Origin: CAYOPZ01 sp964406005
Lineage (GTDB): Bacteria; Bacteroidota; Bacteroidia; Bacteroidales; SM23-62
NCBI GenBank assembly: GCA_964406005.1
Contig: CAYOPZ010000003.1
Location: 62,001-126,000, forward strand
DNA length: 64,000 nt
Direction: 5' to 3'
Shown here: piece after piece, positions 53,147 through 62,676 of the stretch
How positions within the stretch are numbered: the stretch's first letter is position 1
Layout: each line of letters begins with the position of its first letter
Translations under genes and position numbers: made by a program
The notes under the pieces: generated by a model
What the model saw: only the letters and a program-made list of their open reading frames with translations
Databases searched by the model: none
What the model was told of the DNA's origin: nothing

Positions 53147-53941
53147 TCAGGATTCTTCCGCGGTTCGAATGCTTCCCTTGTAAACGTATGTTGCAGCTCC
53201 TTCGAGCGTTACATCCTCAAACGAGGCAGGCCCGGTCTGCCGAAAGGTAACCCGCAGGCTGCCGCCCCTTGTTCTGACCCGGAATCCCGGTTCACCGGAT
53301 TTTCCGCCTGCGGCCGCACAAACGGCAGCCGCCACGACACCGGTCCCGCAGGAAAGGGTCTCTTCTTCCACCCCTCTTTCATAGGTCCGTACGAATATTT
53401 CCCCTTCGCCGGCCTGCACGAAGTTCACATTAATGCCTTTTTCCTTAAACGCCCGGCTGAAGCGTACGGACCTCCCGGCCTGGTTTACGTCCAGGCTTTC
53501 CAGTTCATTTACGAATTTCACGTAGTGCGGGGAACCGGTATCCAACAGAAAATGATCCTTTTTTACGGTAAGGTCATTTACATCCTTCATCCTGAGACGG
53601 ACGGTTTCCCGGTCCAGGAGAACCGCCTCATGGATACCGTCAATTGTTTCAAATACAGCCTGTTCTCCGCTCAACCCCAGGTGGAAGGAAAATGCAGCGG
53701 CGCATCTTCCCCCGTTGCCGCACATACTGCCTTCGAATCCGTCGGCATTAAAATATACCATCCGGAAGTCGAGTGTGCCGTGATCCCGGATCAGGATCAG
53801 GCCGTCTGCGCCTATGCCGAATCTCCTGTGGCAGAGCCGGCGTATGAGATCCTCATTCTCAGCCGGGAAAGAGAGTGTACGGTCGTCGATCATTATGAAA
53901 TCATTCCCGGTACCGTGGTATTTGGAGAATGGGATCTGCAC
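53147..53941 (-). CDS. dapF: Diaminopimelate epimerase
   Basis: A 264-residue cofactor-independent epimerase converting LL- to meso-diaminopimelate for lysine and peptidoglycan synthesis. The two catalytic Cys are C74 in SMCGNGGRCA and C198 in LSCGTGVVAA. The N-terminal KYHGTGNDFIMID and GIGADGLILI are typical. It agrees with a Gram-negative DAP-type wall. It is followed directly by the AlkD-like gene, an unexpected but close pairing. A divergent promoter region separates it from degP. Confidence 0.97.
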   Translation of the reverse strand: MQIPFSKYHGTGNDFIMIDDRTLSFPAENEDLIRRLCHRRFGIGADGLILIRDHGTLDFRMVYFNADGFEGSMCGNGGRCAAAFSFHLGLSGEQAVFETIDGIHEAVLLDRETVRLRMKDVNDLTVKKDHFLLDTGSPHYVKFVNELESLDVNQAGRSVRFSRAFKEKGINVNFVQAGEGEIFVRTYERGVEEETLSCGTGVVAAAVCAAAGGKSGEPGFRVRTRGGSLRVTFRQTGPASFEDVTLEGAATYVYKGSIRTAEES

Positions 53942-54017
53942 TGGCCTGTTTTGTTAAATATCGTTAAAAATACTAAGTATTTGTAACATTGAAAATCCTT
54001 ACCTCGTTTTGAATTTG

Positions 54018-54025
54018 TAACTTTG
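54018..54025 (+). promoter_or_regulatory. Putative -7 box upstream of degP
   Basis: TAACTTTG is an exact TAnnTTTG match about 100 bases ahead of the start. A TTTG at 53980-53983 is too far for a normal -33 element. A long 5' leader would result. Confidence 0.38.
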
Positions 54026-54123
54026 GTTTTACGGAACCGAAAGGCATGTTTTTTGTGGGTGAACCATTCGGGTTCCGGATTGTTACAGAATCAGATTGTT
54101 TTATGTATTAGCAGTGAGAAAAG

Positions 54124-55557
54124 ATGAAAATTAAACGTTTTGCAGGTTCATTGTTGCTGGCGGTTCCGGTCGCCCTGGCAGCCGTGATTATATATGCCGC
54201 CTTCGATAAGAAGGAACAAACCGTTATTGTGGAGGAAACTCCGAGGATGCAGTATGTAAGCCTGCCTGCCCCGGATTCGGATGCTCCGGCAAGTTTTGAG
54301 GTGGCCGCTGAAAACGCGGTGGATGCGGTTGTTCATGTGAAAACCAAGTCTGTGAGAGAAAGCAGCGGAAACCCCTTTTATGATTTATTTTTCGGGTACC
54401 AGGATTCAGAACCCGCTCCTGTTCTGGGATATGGTTCGGGTGTCATTCTGACTTCCGACGGATATATCGTGACCAACAATCATGTGATTGAAGGATCACA
54501 GGAAGTGGAGGTGATACTGAATGACAGGAGGGCATTCGATGCCGAGGTCATTGGGACGGATCCTTCGACCGACCTGGCCGTGCTTAAAATCAACGGCGAC
54601 GATGATTTCTCGTTTTTAAGCCTGGGTAATTCGGACAATCTCCGGCTGGGAGAATGGGTACTCGCCGTAGGCAATCCCTATAACCTGACCTCCACGGTCA
54701 CAGCAGGGATAGTCAGTGCCAAGGCAAGGAGTATCGATATTCTCGTGGATGAACCACTGGCCATAGAATCCTTTATCCAGACCGATGCAGCGGTGAATCC
54801 CGGCAACAGCGGCGGTGCGCTGGTGAACACACGGGGTGAGCTGGTGGGGATCAACTCTGCCATCGCTTCGCGCACGGGGGCTTTCTCGGGTTACTCCTTT
54901 GCCATACCGGTGAGCATAGTAAGGAAAGTTACAGAGGACCTTATCGAATACGGCGCAGTGCAACGGGCCCTGATCGGCGTAACCATCGAGGATCTGACGG
55001 CCGAAAATGCCGGACAATACAATATCGACCGTATAGAGGGCGTTCTGATAACCGGGATCAGGGAGAACGGAGCTGCAAAAGAAGCCGATATCAGGGCGTA
55101 CGATGTGATCGTCGCCATCAACGGGGTGAAAGTGAACAGCCCTGCCGAACTTCAGGATCAGGTCAACCGTTACAGGCCGAAAGACAGGATCAGCGTGACT
55201 CTCCGGCGGGGAAACAAGACCCTGCAGAAGGATGTTGTGCTGAGGAATCCGGCAGGGGGAACGGGAATTGTGGAGAAAGAGGAGATCATTTCGGCGCTGG
55301 GGGCGAGTTTCGAGGATCTGAGCCCGTCCGAAATGAGGGAGCTCGGTGTCCGGAACGGCATAAGGGTCGTGGATATCAAGGGCGGAAAGTTCCGCAGTTC
55401 GGGGATCAGGGAAGGATTCATCATCCTCCAGGTCAATAACGTTCCGGTAAAAGATGTTGAAGATTTTGAACGCATCCTGGAAAGTTCCGGAGAGGGTATA
55501 TATGTGGAAGGAACATATCCGGACGGTTTAATTGCATATTATGCAATACGTTTGTAA
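54124..55557 (+). CDS. degP: Periplasmic serine protease DegP/HtrA
   Basis: A 477-residue HtrA-family protease/chaperone. An N-terminal export signal or anchor (LLLAVPVALAAVIIY) is followed by the trypsin-like domain with His120 (TNNHVIEG), Asp150 (PSTDLAV) and Ser229 (GNSGGALV). Two PDZ domains follow (IGVTIEDLTAENAG...GVLITGIRENGAAKEADIRAYDVIVAINGVKV, and GIRVVDIKGGKFRSSGIREGFIILQVNNVPV). It degrades misfolded envelope proteins and complements the SurA-like foldases in this window. It is a single gene with its own leader, separated from rpoD by 95 bases. Confidence 0.95.
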   Translation: MKIKRFAGSLLLAVPVALAAVIIYAAFDKKEQTVIVEETPRMQYVSLPAPDSDAPASFEVAAENAVDAVVHVKTKSVRESSGNPFYDLFFGYQDSEPAPVLGYGSGVILTSDGYIVTNNHVIEGSQEVEVILNDRRAFDAEVIGTDPSTDLAVLKINGDDDFSFLSLGNSDNLRLGEWVLAVGNPYNLTSTVTAGIVSAKARSIDILVDEPLAIESFIQTDAAVNPGNSGGALVNTRGELVGINSAIASRTGAFSGYSFAIPVSIVRKVTEDLIEYGAVQRALIGVTIEDLTAENAGQYNIDRIEGVLITGIRENGAAKEADIRAYDVIVAINGVKVNSPAELQDQVNRYRPKDRISVTLRRGNKTLQKDVVLRNPAGGTGIVEKEEIISALGASFEDLSPSEMRELGVRNGIRVVDIKGGKFRSSGIREGFIILQVNNVPVKDVEDFERILESSGEGIYVEGTYPDGLIAYYAIRL

Positions 55558-55652
55558 GCAGGTGCGTTTATTTGCATTCCAAAGATGTTATTTATATTGT
55601 TTAAAGATAGAAAAGGGTCTAATTTAACTGGAAATTCTTTCAGGGAGGTGAA

Positions 55653-56513
55653 ATGAGACAGCTGAAGATCACGAAATCAATTACCAACAGGGAGAGTGCC
55701 TCGCTGGACAAATACCTGCAGGAGATCGGGAAGGAGGAGTTGATCACAGTTGAAGAAGAGGTGGAACTCGCTCAGCGGATAAAAAAAGGGGACAGAGGCG
55801 CACTGGAGAAACTGACGCGCGCCAATCTCCGCTTTGTCGTATCCGTAGCCAAGCAGTACCAGAACCAGGGACTCAGTCTGCCGGACCTGATCAATGAGGG
55901 GAATCTTGGATTGATAAAGGCTGCAGAGAAGTTTGACGAGACGAGAGGGTTCAAGTTTATCTCCTATGCTGTATGGTGGATCCGCCAGTCCATCCTTCAG
56001 GCGCTTGCCGAACAATCGCGGATTGTCCGCCTGCCCCTGAACCAGGTGGGATCCCTGAACAAGATCAATAAAGCCTTTTCGAAATTCGAGCAGGAATTTG
56101 AAAGAACGCCTTCTCCCGAGGAACTCGCCGATGTGCTTGAGCTTCCCAAAGAGAAGGTTTCCGATACCCTGAGGGTGTCCGGCCGCCATGTTTCGGTGGA
56201 CGCACCTTTTGTGGACGGCGAAGACAACAGCCTTCTGGATGTATTGCCCAACAATGATTCTCCAAATGCCGACAAGGCCCTGCTGAACGAATCCCTTACC
56301 CGGGAAATCGAAAGGGCGCTGGCGACGCTTACAGAGCGCGAACGTGACATAATCAAATTGTTCTTCGGCATAGGGGTACAGGAGATGACACTTGAGGAAA
56401 TCGGGGAGCAATTCGGACTGACCCGTGAAAGGGTGCGCCAGATTAAGGAAAAGGCCATCCGCCGCCTGCGCCATACCTCCCGCAGCAGGCTGCTGAAATC
56501 CTACCTCGGATGA
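55653..56513 (+). CDS. rpoD: Primary sigma factor (RpoD, Bacteroidota short type)
   Basis: A 286-residue housekeeping sigma-70. It begins MRQLKITKSITNRESASLDKYLQEI, so it has region 1.2 but lacks region 1.1 and the long non-conserved insert. Region 2 is NLRFVVSVAKQYQNQGLSLPDLINEGNLGL...FISYAVWWIRQ, with the -10 reading helix. Region 4 is LTERERDIIKLFFGIG...LEEIGEQFGLTRERVRQIKEKAIRRLR. This short form recognises TTTG/TAnnTTTG promoters in Bacteroidota, which agrees with the -7 boxes noted elsewhere in the window. It is convergent with a hybrid kinase gene. Confidence 0.96.
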   Translation: MRQLKITKSITNRESASLDKYLQEIGKEELITVEEEVELAQRIKKGDRGALEKLTRANLRFVVSVAKQYQNQGLSLPDLINEGNLGLIKAAEKFDETRGFKFISYAVWWIRQSILQALAEQSRIVRLPLNQVGSLNKINKAFSKFEQEFERTPSPEELADVLELPKEKVSDTLRVSGRHVSVDAPFVDGEDNSLLDVLPNNDSPNADKALLNESLTREIERALATLTERERDIIKLFFGIGVQEMTLEEIGEQFGLTRERVRQIKEKAIRRLRHTSRSRLLKSYLG

Positions 56514-56514
56514 C

Positions 56515-57900
56515 TCAGGCCAGGTAGATTGACAATGCGTTCAGCAGATCGTGAGACCAGATGGGTTTGATAAGGTACTTATCGAAGTATTTTAATATCT
56601 CAGCGTCCTGTGTATCAATGGAATAGGCTGTCTGGGCGATCACAGGTACCTTCGGGTTGATTTTCTTTATCAGACGGGCAGCTTCATAGCCGTCCATTTC
56701 AGGCATGAGGATATCCATGAGAACCAGGTCAAAATGCTTTTTCGATTTATACAATTCAACCGCCTCGCTGCCGTTTTTGGCCCATTCCACCTGTACACCT
56801 GAAGGAACCAGGATTTCCTTCAGATAGAGGAAATTGGACTCCGCATCATCGGCAATAAGAATTTTTTTATTTTTCCACTGAACCACACCGGAATCCTCGT
56901 CTGAAACGATTTCCTCCCGGGTATACACCTGTACCTGTGTCAGGGGAATGGTGAAGTAAAACGTCGCTCCCTGTCCCAGTTGTGAAACGGCTTTCAGCTC
57001 TCCTCCCAGGATACTGACAAGGTGTTTGCTGATGTTGATCCTCATCGCGGCGATATCGAACGGTCTCCTGCGCTCGTCCATGACCCTGCTGAACCGTTCA
57101 AAAACCATTTCCAGTCTTTCGAGCGAGAAACCTGATCCGGAATCCTTTACAAAAAATTCAATGAAAAGATCGTCTTTCCGTTTATAGCCGAATTCTATGC
57201 TTCCCTGTTCGGTAAAGGCGAGGGCGTTTTCCAGCAGGTTGACAAGCACCTGTTTGATCTTCCCTTCATCCGCCATGATTGTGAAATTTTCATCGCTTAC
57301 GGCTGTTTTTAACTTGATGCCAAGTTCGCTCTTACCTTGATCAACGGCCAGATTGACGTAGCGGTCATATAATTCATTGCATAATTTATTGATCTGGCAC
57401 TCGTTTTTCCGGACCGTCAGCTGCCCTGTCTCTATTTTTGTTATATCGGCTATATTGTTGATCAGTTCCATCATGGAGCGGGCGCTGATGTGGATATTGT
57501 GTGTGTAAAGGTTCCTGGATATTTCGGAAATATTCTTGTCCCTGAGTAATTCAGAAAATCCCATGATGGCATTGAGTGGGGTCATGAGCTGATGGGACAT
57601 ATCTATGACCAGGTTGGGATCGCCGGATATATTCCCTGTCTTTTCCTCATGGCCTTCCTGTCCCTTAACGGCCGTTGACCGGGCAAGGCGGTTGGATGCA
57701 TATACGGCCGTGGCCATAATGCATGCTGCTGCCAGCAAACGAATAAAAAGGTCGGTCAGCCCGGGCGTCAGCAATAACCTGTAGAAATCCGATTCGGGAT
57801 GTGAAAAGATTTTACATATGGCAGTATGTGCAATATAAAAAAAGAGGCTTATAAATACCCCTGCTATGATTAAGCTTCCCGGTTTTTTTATTATCGTCAT
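56515..57900 (-). CDS. Membrane hybrid histidine kinase-receiver protein
   Basis: About 461 residues. Two membrane helices (LIIAGVFISLFFYIAHTAIC and LFIRLLAAACIMATAVYA) bracket a very short external loop, so input is probably membrane or cytoplasmic. The DHp H-box is IDMSHQLMTPLNAIMGF, the N-box VNLLENALAFT and the G1 box VKDSGSGF. The G2 GxGLGL motif is missing, replaced by FDIAAMRINISKHLVSIL, so kinase activity may be impaired. The C-terminal receiver has its Asp in LVLMDILMPEMDG. The chosen Met lies 25 codons inside the longest frame and leads directly into the first helix; the longer start is possible. Confidence 0.85.
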   Translation of the reverse strand: MTIIKKPGSLIIAGVFISLFFYIAHTAICKIFSHPESDFYRLLLTPGLTDLFIRLLAAACIMATAVYASNRLARSTAVKGQEGHEEKTGNISGDPNLVIDMSHQLMTPLNAIMGFSELLRDKNISEISRNLYTHNIHISARSMMELINNIADITKIETGQLTVRKNECQINKLCNELYDRYVNLAVDQGKSELGIKLKTAVSDENFTIMADEGKIKQVLVNLLENALAFTEQGSIEFGYKRKDDLFIEFFVKDSGSGFSLERLEMVFERFSRVMDERRRPFDIAAMRINISKHLVSILGGELKAVSQLGQGATFYFTIPLTQVQVYTREEIVSDEDSGVVQWKNKKILIADDAESNFLYLKEILVPSGVQVEWAKNGSEAVELYKSKKHFDLVLMDILMPEMDGYEAARLIKKINPKVPVIAQTAYSIDTQDAEILKYFDKYLIKPIWSHDLLNALSIYLA

Positions 57901-58061
57901 ACGGATTCGTTCAACCGACCTTCCGGCAATTTGCCTATATTCGATCCAATATAATGATTTCCATTCATTTTTCAAGGTATTTGGTTATGATTTCCATCGG
58001 TTTAATGGCAGCGGACATGGTTTGTTCCACCTGCCGGGGAGGTGATTGAAATGCCTGGTTT

Positions 58062-60080
58062 TCAGGATTTTTTCTCCAGGATTTCACGGAGTTTGTACAT
58101 CTCGTCGCGCAGTCTGGCCGCTTCCAGGAAATCGAGTTCCCTTGCTGCCTTTTCCATGGCACGCCGGGTGTTCTCCATGGTCTTTTTAAGGGCGCCCGGA
58201 TCCATATAGCGGATCAGCGGATCGGCGGCGATATCCGTTGTACCGGATTCCACATAGTAGGATCCCCCCGTGATTTCAGAAACAGGCCGTCCCATGATGG
58301 ATTTGGTCGCTTTGATGATCTGTGTGGGCGTGATCTTATGCGCTTTGTTGTATTTCAGTTGTTTGTCCCGTCTCCGGTTGGTCTCGGCTATGGTCTTTTT
58401 CATGGAATCCGTTACCCTGTCGGCATACATGATCACCTTTCCGTTAAGATTCCTGGCGGCCCTTCCCGCGGTCTGTGTGAGAGAACGTTCCGAACGAAGG
58501 AATCCTTCCTTGTCCGCATCCAGAATGGCCACAAGCGACACTTCCGGGAGATCGAGGCCTTCGCGAAGCAGGTTTACCCCGATCAGCACATCGAATTTCC
58601 CTCTCCTCAGACCATCCATGATTTCCACCCTCTCGAGGGTATCTATATCGGAATGGATATACCTGCAACGGATGCTGAGGCGGGAAAGGTATTTTGTCAG
58701 TTCTTCTGCCATTCTTTTTGTCAGCGTGGTCACAAGGACCCTTTCCTGCAAAACGACCCTTTCACGGATCTCTGCCATCAGGTGGTCGATCTGGTTGAGG
58801 CTCGGGAGTACCTCAATGGCAGGATCGGGGAGGCCGGTAGGACGGATAAGCTGTTCCACGATCACTCCTTCACATTTCTCCAGTTCATAGTCGCCGGGCG
58901 TTGCACCCACATATATGACCTGGTTGACGAGCTCTTCGAATTCCTTGAATTTAAGGGGCCGGTTGTCCACGGCAGCAGGCAGCCGGAAACCATATTCCAC
59001 AAGCGTTTTCTTTCGTGAATGATCTCCTCCGTGCATGGCCCTGATCTGGGGAAGGGTTACATGGGATTCGTCGATGACGGTAAGGTAATCATCCGGAAAA
59101 TAATCCAGGAGGCAGAAGGGCCGTGTCCCGGGCGGGCGGCCGTCAAAATACCGGGAGTAGTTCTCTATTCCCGGACAGTGACCGAGTTCCCTGATCATTT
59201 CAAGATCATACTTCACCCTTTCGGAGATCCGCCTTGCTTCCAGGTCTTTCCCGATATCCCTGAAAAAGTCCGCCTGCCTGACCGCATCCTCCTCGATCTG
59301 CGAGACGGCTGCCTGCATCCTGTATTTTGTAGTCACAAAAATGTTTGCCGGGTAGATGATTACATGGCCGGGTTTTTCGAGGGTGGTCCCGCTGACAGGA
59401 TCAAACGATTCTATTTCGTCTATATCGTCTCCCCAGAATATGAGTCTGTATCCCAGGTCCGCATAGGCCAGGCAGACATCAACATGATCTCCCCTGACCC
59501 TGAAGGTGCCCTTTCTGAACTCCACTTCATTTCTCGAATACATACTGTCCACAAGCTTTCTGAGTATATCGTTCCTGGCGATGCTCTGTCCCTTTTCGAT
59601 CCTTATGGTGTTCGCGTGGAAATCTTCGGGGTTCCCTATGCCGTACAGGCACGATACGGACGACACAACGATCACATCGTTCCGGCCGGAAAGAAGGCTC
59701 GATGTGGTGCTCAGCCTCAGTTTCTCGATTTCATCGTTGATGGAGAGATCTTTTTCAATGTAGGTGTCGGTAACGGGCAGATAAGCTTCGGGCTGGTAAT
59801 AATCGTAGTAGGATACGAAATATTCGACGGCATTGTCCGGGAAGAACTGCTTGAATTCACCGTATAACTGGGCTGCAAGGGTTTTATTATGGCTCAGCAC
59901 AAGGGTGGGTTTCTGAACGTTCTGAATGACGTTTGCGATGGTGAAAGTCTTGCCTGAACCCGTAACGCCGAGCAGGGTCTGGAATTTATCCCCCCTGCGG
60001 ATGCCCTCGGTCAGCTCCCGTATGGCCTGTGGCTGGTCTCCCGTCGGCCTGAATTCTGATGTAATCCGGAATTCCATCAT
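58062..60080 (-). CDS. uvrB: Excinuclease ABC subunit B
   Basis: A 672-residue nucleotide-excision-repair helicase-like protein. Walker A is LLGVTGSGKTFT, the beta-hairpin that inserts into DNA is YYDYYQPEAYLP, and LDADKEGFLRSERSLTQTAGRAARN marks motifs V and VI. VIYVGATPGDYEL and GVNLLREGLDLPEVSLVAIL are also present. The C-terminal UVR domain (ELDFLEAARLRDEMYKLREIL) contacts UvrC. Full length and domain order are normal. It is seven bases downstream of the EEP-family gene on the same strand. Confidence 0.98.
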   Translation of the reverse strand: MMEFRITSEFRPTGDQPQAIRELTEGIRRGDKFQTLLGVTGSGKTFTIANVIQNVQKPTLVLSHNKTLAAQLYGEFKQFFPDNAVEYFVSYYDYYQPEAYLPVTDTYIEKDLSINDEIEKLRLSTTSSLLSGRNDVIVVSSVSCLYGIGNPEDFHANTIRIEKGQSIARNDILRKLVDSMYSRNEVEFRKGTFRVRGDHVDVCLAYADLGYRLIFWGDDIDEIESFDPVSGTTLEKPGHVIIYPANIFVTTKYRMQAAVSQIEEDAVRQADFFRDIGKDLEARRISERVKYDLEMIRELGHCPGIENYSRYFDGRPPGTRPFCLLDYFPDDYLTVIDESHVTLPQIRAMHGGDHSRKKTLVEYGFRLPAAVDNRPLKFKEFEELVNQVIYVGATPGDYELEKCEGVIVEQLIRPTGLPDPAIEVLPSLNQIDHLMAEIRERVVLQERVLVTTLTKRMAEELTKYLSRLSIRCRYIHSDIDTLERVEIMDGLRRGKFDVLIGVNLLREGLDLPEVSLVAILDADKEGFLRSERSLTQTAGRAARNLNGKVIMYADRVTDSMKKTIAETNRRRDKQLKYNKAHKITPTQIIKATKSIMGRPVSEITGGSYYVESGTTDIAADPLIRYMDPGALKKTMENTRRAMEKAARELDFLEAARLRDEMYKLREILEKKS

Positions 60081-60087
60081 CCGGGCC

Positions 60088-61122
60088 TTATTCCACGGTT
60101 CCGGTAAGGGTCACACATATGGGCAGATGATCGCTGATTCCGCCGTAATAAACCGGTCCTCCGTAAGTTCTGTCGGGTACATACTGCCGGTACTCCTCAT
60201 TATAGTATAGCATGAAATCCTCTTTGAGGATGCGGGCCGAATCATATCCTGTGTGCCATCCCTGCCTGTCTGTAAGGAGTGACCGTGTAACCATGAACTG
60301 GTCGAGCATGTTCCATGTACCCTGGTAGTTGTAAGTACCTTCATTGCCGGTATTGTGCAGGTCATACATCAGGTTGTACAATTCCCGGCCACCTGCATTC
60401 TTTCTTTTATTATTGGCCAGAAGCATTTCAAAAATGCTTCTGTTGGTCGGTTCGTCATTGAAGTCTCCCATGATGATTATCTTGGCTCCGGGTTCCCTGT
60501 TCAGGATGGCATCGACCTGCTTTCTGAGCGTTACCGCGCAAAAAATCCTTTTTGGCTCTGTTTCCCGCTGACCGGCAGACCGGGAGCTCCAGTGATTGAC
60601 GAAAAGATAAAGCTTCTCTCCATTCCCGGTCATGCCTTCGACATAAAGAATGTCCCGTGTTGTTTCGGTGGAGTCAAAAGGGAAAATAACACTGACAGGC
60701 TTGCTGCCGGTCACCCTGAATGCTTCCTTCCGGTAAAGGAGGGCGCAGTCTATCCCCCTGGAATCCGGACTTTCATAATGTACTATGCCATAGTCCCCTT
60801 TTCTGAGTGCACGGACCTCCAGGAGGTCATTGATCACCTTCTTGTTTTCCACCTCACAGAGCCCGATTACATCGGGCAGGTCCTTTTTCCAGGCTGCCTG
60901 GATCACCCCGGCTATGTCACCGAGTTTTTTGGAATATTTTTCCTCGTCCCATGCCTTTTCCGCTTCCGGGGTGAATTCTTCATCCATTTTATCCGGGTCG
61001 TCGCTGAGATCGAAAAGGTTTTCGACATTGTAGAACATGATCCTTAAATCGGAGTCCGGTTTTTCTGCAGGGTAAAAAGCCACCAGGAAAAAAGCTGCCA
61101 GAAAGAATCCTGTTTTTTTCAT
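60088..61122 (-). CDS. Secreted endonuclease/exonuclease/phosphatase (EEP) family protein
   Basis: A 344-residue exported protein (signal MKKTGFFLAAFFLVAFYPAE). The EEP metal-dependent hydrolase motifs are present: FYNVENLFD, GLCEVEN (Glu ligand), VNHWSSRSAG, IIMGDFNDEP and SDHLPI (C-terminal Asp-His). The family includes DNase I-like nucleases and phosphodiesterases or phosphatases. The periplasmic or extracellular location suggests nucleic acid or phosphate scavenging, but the substrate is unknown. It is probably in one transcript with uvrB, which follows by 7 bases. Confidence 0.9.
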   Translation of the reverse strand: MKKTGFFLAAFFLVAFYPAEKPDSDLRIMFYNVENLFDLSDDPDKMDEEFTPEAEKAWDEEKYSKKLGDIAGVIQAAWKKDLPDVIGLCEVENKKVINDLLEVRALRKGDYGIVHYESPDSRGIDCALLYRKEAFRVTGSKPVSVIFPFDSTETTRDILYVEGMTGNGEKLYLFVNHWSSRSAGQRETEPKRIFCAVTLRKQVDAILNREPGAKIIIMGDFNDEPTNRSIFEMLLANNKRKNAGGRELYNLMYDLHNTGNEGTYNYQGTWNMLDQFMVTRSLLTDRQGWHTGYDSARILKEDFMLYYNEEYRQYVPDRTYGGPVYYGGISDHLPICVTLTGTVE

Positions 61123-61272
61123 TGGTCGACGGGTCTGAGCGTTGTTGTAAAAATACTCAGTTATCCCGGAAATTATTATATTTATTCTGAATTCTCCGTA
61201 ATACCACGGCCTTTTTTACGGTACTTTCATGTATGCCGGGAAAGCGGACCGTTATTTTGAAAAATTCTTTCC

Positions 61273-62676
61273 ATGCCCCAGAAAAGCGATGAATTAATTA
61301 AAAGGATCGCCAAGCTTGTCAAGCAAAACCAGGAGCTCATTGAGCAGCATGAACGCCTGACAAGGGAGAACGAGAAGCTGCAGACGAAAATAGACAATTT
61401 CAAGTCCATCCTGGCCGATCTCAGGGAAAAGGGAGAGGTGGTGGATGAGAAGGAACTTGAAAGGCCGCGCTCCCTGAAGTTTAAAATGGCCACGGTGCTT
61501 TTTGCCAATGTGCATGGCTTTTCCAGGATCTCGGAAGGGATGGATTCCGAGAAGCTCATGGATGAGCTGGATACGGTCCTTTTCCAGTTCGATGTCCTGC
61601 TGAAGAAATACAACATTCATAAGATCAAGACCATCGGGGATTCGTACATGTGTGCCGGAGGCATCCCCGTCAAGAACATTACAAATCCTGTGCAGGTTGT
61701 CCTCTGTGCCCTCATGATGCAGCAGTTTCTCGATGAGCTGCAGGTGAAGGGGAAGACCGGGCAGAGGATATGGGAACTGAAAATAGGTATTCATACGGGA
61801 CCCGTCACGGCAGATATCATAGGCAGGCGGAAGATATCCTACGACATCAAGGGAGATACCGTGAACATTGCCAGCCGCATGGAGTCCTCCGGGGAGGTCG
61901 GAAAGATACTGATCTCGGTAATGACCTACGAACTGGTAAAGGAATTTTTCATGTGCGAATATTACGGCAAGCTTCCAGTGAAGTATAAGGGGGATCTCGA
62001 AATGTTTTCGGTCAAGGGTCTGCGGCCGGAATACTCGGAAAACGGGGGAGGCCTGATTCCAAATCAGATGTTCGATACGAAATTCAAGCTCATCCAGTTC
62101 ACCGACATGCAGGAGATCATTCTTGACAAGCTGGAAAAGGAATTGCCCCAGTACCTTTATTATCATAATGTGAAACACACCGTGGATGTGGTTACGGAAG
62201 TGGAACTGATCGGCTGGGCCGAGGGCTGTTCTGATGACGAGGTATTGTTGCTGAAGACCGCAGGACTTTTCCACGATGCCGGGCATACCATAGGATATGA
62301 CAACCATGAAAGTTACGGCTGCGACCTGGCGAGGGATTTTCTTCCCAGGTACGGGTACACGGATGAACAGATTGAAAAGATCTGCAAGATCATCATGGCA
62401 ACCCAGTTGCCGCCGAAGCCCGAATCCTTGCTCGAAAAGATCATATGTGATGCCGATCTCGATTACCTGGGCAGAAGCGACATGATCCCCGTTTCGAACA
62501 CCCTTTACAAGGAACTGAAAGAACAGGAAAAGATAGGCACCTTCAATGACTGGAACAAATTACAGGTGAAATTCATCAGCGGCCATCAGTATTTTACACA
62601 GACCGCCCGGAGCCTGAGGGAAGTCAACAAGCAGAAGCAGATCGAACGCATTCAGAAGCTTATTGTCGGGGACTGA
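61273..62676 (+). CDS. Class III nucleotidyl cyclase-HD domain fusion
   Basis: A 467-residue cytoplasmic protein. An N-terminal coiled coil (residues 8-60) leads into a class III cyclase domain and then an HD phosphohydrolase domain (KTAGLFHDAGH, H334-D335; ICDADLDYLGR). The cyclase has the adenine-type residues K119 (KIKTIGD) and D191 (SYDIKGD), the transition-state N198 and R202 (NIASR), and the second metal Asp D123. The first metal Asp is replaced by N79 (LFANVHGF, where families have FxDIxGF). Cyclase activity may be reduced, altered or absent. A role linking cyclic nucleotide or nucleotide sensing to an HD hydrolase is possible. Its end overlaps the downstream hybrid kinase by 25 bases on the other strand. 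Confidence 0.88.
   Translation: MPQKSDELIKRIAKLVKQNQELIEQHERLTRENEKLQTKIDNFKSILADLREKGEVVDEKELERPRSLKFKMATVLFANVHGFSRISEGMDSEKLMDELDTVLFQFDVLLKKYNIHKIKTIGDSYMCAGGIPVKNITNPVQVVLCALMMQQFLDELQVKGKTGQRIWELKIGIHTGPVTADIIGRRKISYDIKGDTVNIASRMESSGEVGKILISVMTYELVKEFFMCEYYGKLPVKYKGDLEMFSVKGLRPEYSENGGGLIPNQMFDTKFKLIQFTDMQEIILDKLEKELPQYLYYHNVKHTVDVVTEVELIGWAEGCSDDEVLLLKTAGLFHDAGHTIGYDNHESYGCDLARDFLPRYGYTDEQIEKICKIIMATQLPPKPESLLEKIICDADLDYLGRSDMIPVSNTLYKELKEQEKIGTFNDWNKLQVKFISGHQYFTQTARSLREVNKQKQIERIQKLIVGD

Noticed and set aside
61294..62307. 337-codon minus-strand frame opposite the cyclase-HD gene
   Set aside because: Overlaps a coding sequence with conserved cyclase and HD motifs and has no domain of its own.
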